10,235 bases of DNA from contig SKID01000331.1 in assembly GCA_007116605.1 (NCBI GenBank), forward strand, positions 1 through 10,235, read 5' to 3'. The first letter of the stretch is position 1; each line of letters starts with the position of its first letter. This DNA is from Tissierellia bacterium (lineage in GTDB: Bacteria > Bacillota > Clostridia > Tissierellales > Dethiosulfatibacteraceae). This document shows, one piece after another, positions 5,429 to 10,235 of this stretch. Both the position numbers and the translations under genes were made by a program. The notes under the pieces are model-generated. The model did no database searches. It was not told where the DNA came from and worked only from the letters and a program-made list of their open reading frames with translations.

Positions 5429-6325
5429 ATGCAAAAATTATTAGAAAAAATCTATTTAACCAACAAGGAGGCCATTTCTAAAGGCGAAAAAGCCTCTTAT
5501 ATACCTGCATTAGCCAAGGTTTCTGATAGCTTAGGATTAGCGGTCAGAGATCATAGCTCAATCTATACCGCAGGAGACACAGAATTTAAGTTTACTTTTC
5601 AAAGTATTTCAAAAATAATATTACTATTAGTTGCTTTACAAGATAGCAATACTGAAGATCTCTTTAATCATGTTGGTATGGAATCATCTGGGGATTCATT
5701 CAATTCAATCTCAAAGCTCGACTTCACTCATGTCATTAAACCCTATAATCCATTTATTAATTCCGGTGCAATTCTAGTTGCTTCACTTATAAAGGGATTT
5801 AGCTATCAAGAAAAACTCAAAAAAATAACCTCTCTTTGCGAAACAATATTCCAACGAGATTCTATAAGTTTTAATGAAGAAGTATTTACTTCCGAGAAAA
5901 ATAGTGCTTATCGAAATAGAGCTTTGGCCTATCTCTTAAAAGAAAAAAACATTTTGAAAGGTGATGTTGAAGAAATACTGGATCTTTATTTCAAATGTTG
6001 TGCCATCGAGGTGAACTGTATTGATCTTGCTAATTTAGGCTATTTTCTATCTATTAATAAGCATTCAACCATCCCTAATAAGCATTTTCAAATCGTTAAA
6101 GCATTGATGTTAACATGTGGTATGTACGACTATTCTGGTGAGTTTGCAGTCAAAATAGGTCTTCCTAGTAAAAGTGGTGTTTCTGGTGGTATTGTGACCT
6201 GTGTTCCTCAAAGAATGGGTATTGGTGTTTTTTCTCCTCGTTTAGATTCTAAAGGAAACTCTATATTAGGTATTAAATGTATCGATGAGTTAAACAAAGC
6301 ATTACACCTTAATATATTTAGATAA
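5429..6325 (+). CDS. glsA: Serine-dependent glutaminase
   Basis: The 298-residue cytoplasmic enzyme hydrolyses L-glutamine to L-glutamate and ammonia; the family (beta-lactamase/PBP-like fold, related to B. subtilis YbgJ/YlaM and E. coli YbaS) is usually 300-330 residues, so this is full length. Seen in order: ASYIPALA (22-29), the catalytic Ser59-x-x-Lys62 within FQSISK, VGMESSG..FNS (about 82-92), KPYNPFINSGAI, SEKNSAYRNRALAYLL, CGMYDYSGEFA, and GLPSKSGVSGGI followed by GVFSPRLDSKGNS near the C-terminus. The usual PRNPMINAGAI is PYNPFINSGAI here, a modest divergence. AGGAG lies 6 nt before the ATG. It diverges from the DUF969 operon across a shared control region and its stop codon overlaps the terminator at 6324-6361. 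Its product glutamate connects it with the pyroglutamate genes. Confidence 0.96.
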   Translation: MQKLLEKIYLTNKEAISKGEKASYIPALAKVSDSLGLAVRDHSSIYTAGDTEFKFTFQSISKIILLLVALQDSNTEDLFNHVGMESSGDSFNSISKLDFTHVIKPYNPFINSGAILVASLIKGFSYQEKLKKITSLCETIFQRDSISFNEEVFTSEKNSAYRNRALAYLLKEKNILKGDVEEILDLYFKCCAIEVNCIDLANLGYFLSINKHSTIPNKHFQIVKALMLTCGMYDYSGEFAVKIGLPSKSGVSGGIVTCVPQRMGIGVFSPRLDSKGNSILGIKCIDELNKALHLNIFR

Positions 6326-6361
6326 AAACCCAACATCACAATCTCGTGATGTTGGGTTTTT
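6324..6361. terminator. Bidirectional terminator between glutaminase and dnaB
   Basis: A perfect 16-bp stem pairs AAAAACCCAACATCAC (6324-6339) with GTGATGTTGGGTTTTT (6346-6361) around the loop AATCTC. It has A-tract and T-tract ends on both strands, so it can stop glutaminase transcripts (plus) and dnaB transcripts (minus). It overlaps the glutaminase stop codon and lies 6 bp past the dnaB stop. Confidence 0.95.
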
Positions 6362-6367
6362 ATGCCC

Positions 6368-7717
6368 TTAATGCCTAGGTAAATCAGTAAATTTAGTAAA
6401 TCGATCTACCCATGACAATTCTACTGTTCCCACTGGTCCATTTCTATGTTTAGCAATAATGACTTCAGCAATGCCTCTTTTTGTGTAATTTTCATCATCT
6501 AAACCATCTTTATCTTTATAATACTCATCTCTATAAAGAAACATGACAATATCCGCATCTTGTTCGATGGCTCCAGACTCTCTTAAATCCGATAAGATAG
6601 GTCGATGGTTTTGTCTTTGTTCAGGTGCTCTTGAAAGCTGAGATAAAGAAACCACTGGACAAGACATTTCTCTTGCAAGCCCTTTCAAGCCTCTTGAAAT
6701 ATTGGATATTTCTTGCTGTCGGCTTTCACCACCACTACCTTCCATTAATTGTAAGTAATCCACGATAATGATGTCTAAGCCTTTCTGAGATTTCAATCTT
6801 CTACATTTAGAAGCAATTTCAAACAAAGTTATCCCTGGTGTGTCATCAATAAAGATATCTGCTGCAGAAATCACGCCACTGGCATAGGTGATTTTTTCCC
6901 AATCTTCATCTTCTAATTTACCTGTTCTTAATTTATTACTCTCAACTAATGATTCCATACTTAATATTCTTTGAACCAATTGTTCTTTTGACATCTCCAA
7001 TGAAAAGATGGCTACTTTTGCTTGCCCCTTAACAGAAGCATTCAAGGCCATATTCAAGGCTAATGCGGTCTTACCCATTGAAGGGCGTGCAGCGATTAAA
7101 ATAAAGTCTGATGGCTGGAGACCTGCTGTCATAGAGTCTATTTCTCTAAATCCTGTAGTTAGACCCGTTAATTCTCCATCATTACCTGCTCTTTCTTCAA
7201 GCTGATTAAAAACAGTCAAAATGATTTCTCTCATATGAGAAAAATCTCTTTGTTGCCTTTCTTGTGAGATGGCAAATATTCTCGATTCTGCTAATTCAAT
7301 CAAAGCTTTTGCTTCACCTGAATCATCGAGACCTCTCTTTTTGATTTCCTCTGCTGCTGTGATCAGTTCTCTAATAATTGACTTCTCTTCAATGATTTTG
7401 CAATAAGCTTCGATATTTCTAGTAGTGGCAATATTTTCAGATAAATCAGCTAAATAAGCAATCCCTCCAACTTGATCAATCGTCTTTCGCTTCTTTAAAG
7501 CTTCTGTCACCGTTAATAAGTCCACCGGTTGATGTTGTAATGATAAGTTTTTGGCAGCTTCAAAAATCTCTCGATTGGCTTCGAAATAAAAATGATCAGG
7601 CTTTAAGTGGTTGATGGCCGTTTCGAGAGCATTTCGATCTAACATCATTGCTCCAAGAACAGTTTGCTCTGCTTCTAAACTATGGGGAGGTACTTTTCCA
7701 ATGAGTTGATCTGACAT
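6368..7717 (-). CDS. dnaB: Replicative DNA helicase DnaB (DnaC in Bacillus nomenclature)
   Basis: The hexameric 5'-3' helicase of the replication fork, 449 residues from the ATG at 7717. The N-terminal primase-interaction domain begins with KVPPHSLEAEQTVLGAMMLD (8-27). The RecA-like motor has GLTTGFREID (185-194), Walker A ARPSMGKTA (210-218, Lys216/Thr217), FSLEMSKEQL (238-247), Walker B IIIVDYLQLM (316-325), SQLSRAPEQR and SDLRESGAIEQDAD near 359-389. All motor residues are intact and no intein is present. A TTG at 7723, directly after the rplI stop, has AAAGGA 6 nt upstream and is an alternative start; the ATG matches the usual family N-terminus. The gene follows rplI by a few bases and ends at the bidirectional terminator, so it is the last gene of the gdpP-rplI-dnaB transcript. 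Confidence 0.97.
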   Translation of the reverse strand: MSDQLIGKVPPHSLEAEQTVLGAMMLDRNALETAINHLKPDHFYFEANREIFEAAKNLSLQHQPVDLLTVTEALKKRKTIDQVGGIAYLADLSENIATTRNIEAYCKIIEEKSIIRELITAAEEIKKRGLDDSGEAKALIELAESRIFAISQERQQRDFSHMREIILTVFNQLEERAGNDGELTGLTTGFREIDSMTAGLQPSDFILIAARPSMGKTALALNMALNASVKGQAKVAIFSLEMSKEQLVQRILSMESLVESNKLRTGKLEDEDWEKITYASGVISAADIFIDDTPGITLFEIASKCRRLKSQKGLDIIIVDYLQLMEGSGGESRQQEISNISRGLKGLAREMSCPVVSLSQLSRAPEQRQNHRPILSDLRESGAIEQDADIVMFLYRDEYYKDKDGLDDENYTKRGIAEVIIAKHRNGPVGTVELSWVDRFTKFTDLPRH

Positions 7718-7723
7718 TGACAA

Positions 7724-8170
7724 TTAGATTCCTTTCACAGTTACTTTTATCATTGCAGTGACTTCAGTATGAAGTTTTACTGGGATTTCATGAGTACCCA
7801 CATTCTTAATAGGGTCTTTTAAATCAATCTTCTTCTTATCAAAATCTATTTTGTGTTGATTCATAAAAGCTTGAGCGATCTCTTTAGAAGTCACTGAACC
7901 AAAGAGTTTTCCGTTTTCTCCAGCCTTTATTTCTATTTCAGCTACTTTTTTTTCAATTTCATCCTTCAATAATAATGCTTTTTTTAAGTTCTCAGATTCT
8001 GCTTCTTTTAATTTTTGCTTCTCTCTTTCTAAATGTTTAAGGTTTTCCGGTGTGGCTTCTAAAGCAATTCCTCTGGGTATTAAAAAGTTTCTGGCGTAAC
8101 CATCTTTGGCATTAACCACCTCTCCTTTTTTTCCAATTTTTTTATCGTCTTTAAGCATAATCACTTTCAT
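7724..8170 (-). CDS. rplI: 50S ribosomal protein L9
   Basis: A 148-residue protein of normal length that binds 23S rRNA in the large subunit. The N-terminal domain carries the signature IGKKGEVVNAKDGYARNFLIPRGIAL (12-37), followed by the charged connecting helix (about 41-75) and the C-terminal domain (GENGKLFGSVTSKEIAQAF near 83-102). The ATG overlaps the gdpP stop by four bases (ATGA), implying coupled translation; AAAGGAG lies 11 nt upstream. The gdpP-rplI-dnaB order is the standard Firmicutes arrangement. Confidence 0.98.
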   Translation of the reverse strand: MKVIMLKDDKKIGKKGEVVNAKDGYARNFLIPRGIALEATPENLKHLEREKQKLKEAESENLKKALLLKDEIEKKVAEIEIKAGENGKLFGSVTSKEIAQAFMNQHKIDFDKKKIDLKDPIKNVGTHEIPVKLHTEVTAMIKVTVKGI

Positions 8171-10167
8171 TGTATTCGATTCTCCTTTCGATATTGTTCT
8201 ATACCTTCTTTTAGTATTTTTTGTGCTTCTTCCATATCTTTGGTAGGAATTTGGGCACCTGCAATTTCAAAATGGCCACCTCCTCCTAATTTTTCAAGAA
8301 TAATTTGAACATTAATTTTTCCTATAGACCTTCCACTTACATGGATATGGTTTTCTCTTCTCACTAAAACAAAACTTGCTTGTACACCTTTTACAGATAG
8401 TAAATCTGCAGCACTTTGGGAAGCAATAATGAGCCCAGTTGTATAAATTTCATCAATCACAGATATGGCAAAAATATCTTTATATATCTTTGCTCTTTCA
8501 ATTACTTCTGATTTTCTCTTCCATGTATCCATGTCATCACTTAACAACCGCTTTGCTTCCACAGTATCTGCCCCAGCTCGCCTTAAATAAGAAGCTGCCT
8601 CGAATGTTCTAACACCTGTTTTAAAAGTAAAGGCATTGGTATCCATCATAATACCTGCTAACATGACTTCTGCCTCAAACTTTGTCAAAGCAATTTGATT
8701 ATTCATGTATTGGAATAGCTCGGCAATGAGTTCACAAGTGGAAGATGCATAAGGTTCTAAATAGTCTAATACAGGATCATCAATATACTCTTCTCCTCGG
8801 ATATGATGATCCACCAAGATGATACGCTCAATATAGGGTAATACTTCTTGAGCTTCAGTAAAGCTAGGTTTGTGGGTATCTACAACAACGCCAAGGGTGT
8901 TTTCATTAATCAATTTCATCGCTGTTTCGTTATTAATAATAATGGCTGAATAATCAAAATCTTCTTGCTTCATACGCTCAAAGACATTAGCCAATTCTGC
9001 ATTTAATTCATTTAAAACAATATAGGAGTCTTTATTCATTGCTTTTGCAATAGCATGCATTCCTAAGGCAGCTCCAAAAGAGTCCATATCTCCCGAACGA
9101 TGTCCAGTAATAATCACATTAGAGGACTGCACCATTATTTGTCTAATGGCATTGGCCATAATTCTAGCTTTAACTTTTGTACTCTTTTCAACTGCTTTAC
9201 TACGACCACCATAATAGGTCACTTTTGTTGAACTTTTTACAACTGCTTGGTCACCACCTCTACCAAGAGCAATGCTTAAAGCGCCTAAGGCATTATCATA
9301 CTGCTGTGTGAGTGTTTTACTGCCAATCCCTACACCAATAGATAAAGTGAAAAATTCATCTTTTTCAGTTTTTATTTCCTTGATATCTTCAAGGATATCA
9401 AATTTTTTAGTTGTCAAATTATCAAAAAATCGATTTTCAAAAATCATGACAAAACGATCATCTAAATATTTAATGATAAAGCCATTCATTCTTTGAGCTA
9501 AAACACTTAATTCTCTCTCTATTCGAGCCATTAAAGATGTTCGCTCAACACGATCCATCTTTTTAGAGATTTCATCAAAATTATCGACTTCGATCACAGA
9601 CACCAATGTTTTTTCAGCAGAGTAAACTTCTTTTAGATTTGTAAACCTGGTATTATCAATGAAGTATAACATATAGACCGTATTGTCTTTATCTGTGCCA
9701 TCTATTACACTGACTATGACATTGAAATTTTTTGTGTTATAAGTCACATCTATGGTCATGTTTTCAGGTTCTTCTAATAAACTTTTTAGAGGAAATGTGG
9801 GAAAATAGCCTTTTATATTGTCTATGGGTGCCTTCTCACTTTTAACAACTTCTTTAAATTTTGAGTTGTACCAATGAACTGAACCTTCCTTACCAATAAT
9901 CGCTAATGGAATAGGAAAACTGAGTAGCGCTTGTCGCGACATATCATCAATGGTATTTGTAAACTCGATTAAGTATTGATTTAACTCTTTCTTTCTAGTT
10001 TCGTTGGTTCTCGAGTTAATCCATATCGCTAAAATAATCAATACGCCCGCGATTATCCCTAAGGTGTATTGACCAATAATGACCAATCCAAGAAATAAAA
10101 TCAATGTAATATAAAAGAATATACTTCCTTCTTCTGTTAAAAAACTAGGGCCTTTCAGGTTTCTCAT
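8167..10167 (-). CDS. gdpP: Cyclic-di-AMP phosphodiesterase GdpP
   Basis: A 666-residue membrane-anchored enzyme that hydrolyses the second messenger c-di-AMP to pApA. Two membrane helices (about 16-31 and 34-51) are followed by a PAS-like domain (about 78-175), a degenerate GGDEF domain (about 185-320, with LDDRF at 235-239 in place of an active GGDEF motif) and the DHH-DHHA1 phosphodiesterase (about 348-660). Metal-site residues are intact: His356, Asp360 and Asp362 in GHRSGDMD, Asp430 in VVVDTH, DHH at 453-455, Asp509 in MMDTN, and the DHHA1 loop GGGGH (628-632). The size matches B. subtilis YybT/GdpP (about 660). The ATG at 10167 has a GGCGG-type ribosome site 9 nt upstream, overlapping the end of the preceding gene. 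It is co-transcribed with rplI and dnaB. Confidence 0.97.
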   Translation of the reverse strand: MRNLKGPSFLTEEGSIFFYITLILFLGLVIIGQYTLGIIAGVLIILAIWINSRTNETRKKELNQYLIEFTNTIDDMSRQALLSFPIPLAIIGKEGSVHWYNSKFKEVVKSEKAPIDNIKGYFPTFPLKSLLEEPENMTIDVTYNTKNFNVIVSVIDGTDKDNTVYMLYFIDNTRFTNLKEVYSAEKTLVSVIEVDNFDEISKKMDRVERTSLMARIERELSVLAQRMNGFIIKYLDDRFVMIFENRFFDNLTTKKFDILEDIKEIKTEKDEFFTLSIGVGIGSKTLTQQYDNALGALSIALGRGGDQAVVKSSTKVTYYGGRSKAVEKSTKVKARIMANAIRQIMVQSSNVIITGHRSGDMDSFGAALGMHAIAKAMNKDSYIVLNELNAELANVFERMKQEDFDYSAIIINNETAMKLINENTLGVVVDTHKPSFTEAQEVLPYIERIILVDHHIRGEEYIDDPVLDYLEPYASSTCELIAELFQYMNNQIALTKFEAEVMLAGIMMDTNAFTFKTGVRTFEAASYLRRAGADTVEAKRLLSDDMDTWKRKSEVIERAKIYKDIFAISVIDEIYTTGLIIASQSAADLLSVKGVQASFVLVRRENHIHVSGRSIGKINVQIILEKLGGGGHFEIAGAQIPTKDMEEAQKILKEGIEQYRKENRIQ

Positions 10168-10173
10168 AAAATC

Positions 10174-10235
10174 TTACCGCCTCATTTGTTTTTTTAGTTT
10201 TCTAAAGTCCATAAATTGATCGACCAACCCCACCA
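10174..10235 (-). CDS. C-terminal end of upstream gene, probably YybS-like (DUF2232) membrane protein
   Basis: The last 19 codons of a minus-strand frame (VGLVDQFMDFRKLKKQMRR, stop TAA at 10176-10174) enter from the right edge, ending 6 bp before the gdpP start. The short basic tail after a GL-D-x-x-x-DFRKL pattern and the position directly before gdpP fit YybS (DUF2232), which precedes gdpP in many Firmicutes. Nineteen residues are too few to prove this; the identification is mainly from gene order. Confidence 0.5.
   Translation of the reverse strand, partial: VGLVDQFMDFRKLKKQMRR

Noticed and set aside
6368..10167. A possible functional link between the c-di-AMP phosphodiesterase GdpP and the neighbouring glutamate/pyroglutamate genes.
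   Set aside because: gdpP-rplI-dnaB is a conserved housekeeping block in Firmicutes, in a separate transcript closed by a strong terminator, so adjacency is not evidence of a shared role.
10174..10235. Alternative frames entering from the right edge.
   Set aside because: The other two minus-strand frames stop earlier, and their tails do not sit as close to the gdpP start; the frame ending RKLKKQMRR best fits a membrane-protein C-terminus before gdpP.

Overview
The window is low-GC DNA with Bacillota character: AGGAGG-type ribosome sites, tightly packed genes and some TTG start candidates. The right half carries the conserved order gdpP-rplI-dnaB, preceded by the tail of what is probably a yybS-like gene. 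The protein style suggests an anaerobic Clostridia-type host, but I cannot name the genus.

Layout. Bases 1-617 (minus) hold the N-terminal 205 residues of a helix-turn-helix protein cut by the window edge. Its promoter lies inside a perfect 12-bp inverted repeat. Bases 618-913 are non-coding and hold a possible plus-strand small transcript, a strong 28-bp palindromic terminator and an 11-bp direct repeat. Bases 914-5298 (minus) form a tight gene set read in the order DUF969 membrane protein, DUF979 membrane protein, pyroglutamyl-peptidase I (pcp), gamma-glutamylcyclotransferase-like protein, Crp/Fnr-type regulator, and stand-alone DUF4392 (D-glutamate-cyclase-type) protein. A serine-dependent glutaminase (5429-6325, plus) is transcribed divergently from a shared 130-bp intergenic region. 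A perfect 16-bp-stem bidirectional terminator (6324-6361) separates it from the converging housekeeping block dnaB, rplI, gdpP and the yybS-like tail (6368-10235, minus).

How the genes fit together. Pcp releases L-pyroglutamate (5-oxoproline) from peptide N-termini, gamma-glutamylcyclotransferases make 5-oxoproline from gamma-glutamyl compounds, the DUF4392 domain is tied to the D-glutamate/5-oxo-D-proline interconversion, and glutaminase makes glutamate and ammonia from glutamine. The neighbourhood therefore looks like a dedicated glutamate/pyroglutamate module with its own two-component membrane carrier (DUF969/DUF979) and its own Crp/Fnr-type regulator. No 5-oxoprolinase is visible here, so the fate of pyroglutamate is open. 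This is the best candidate for an under-described system in the window. The right-hand block is ordinary housekeeping: replication helicase, ribosomal protein L9 and the c-di-AMP phosphodiesterase.
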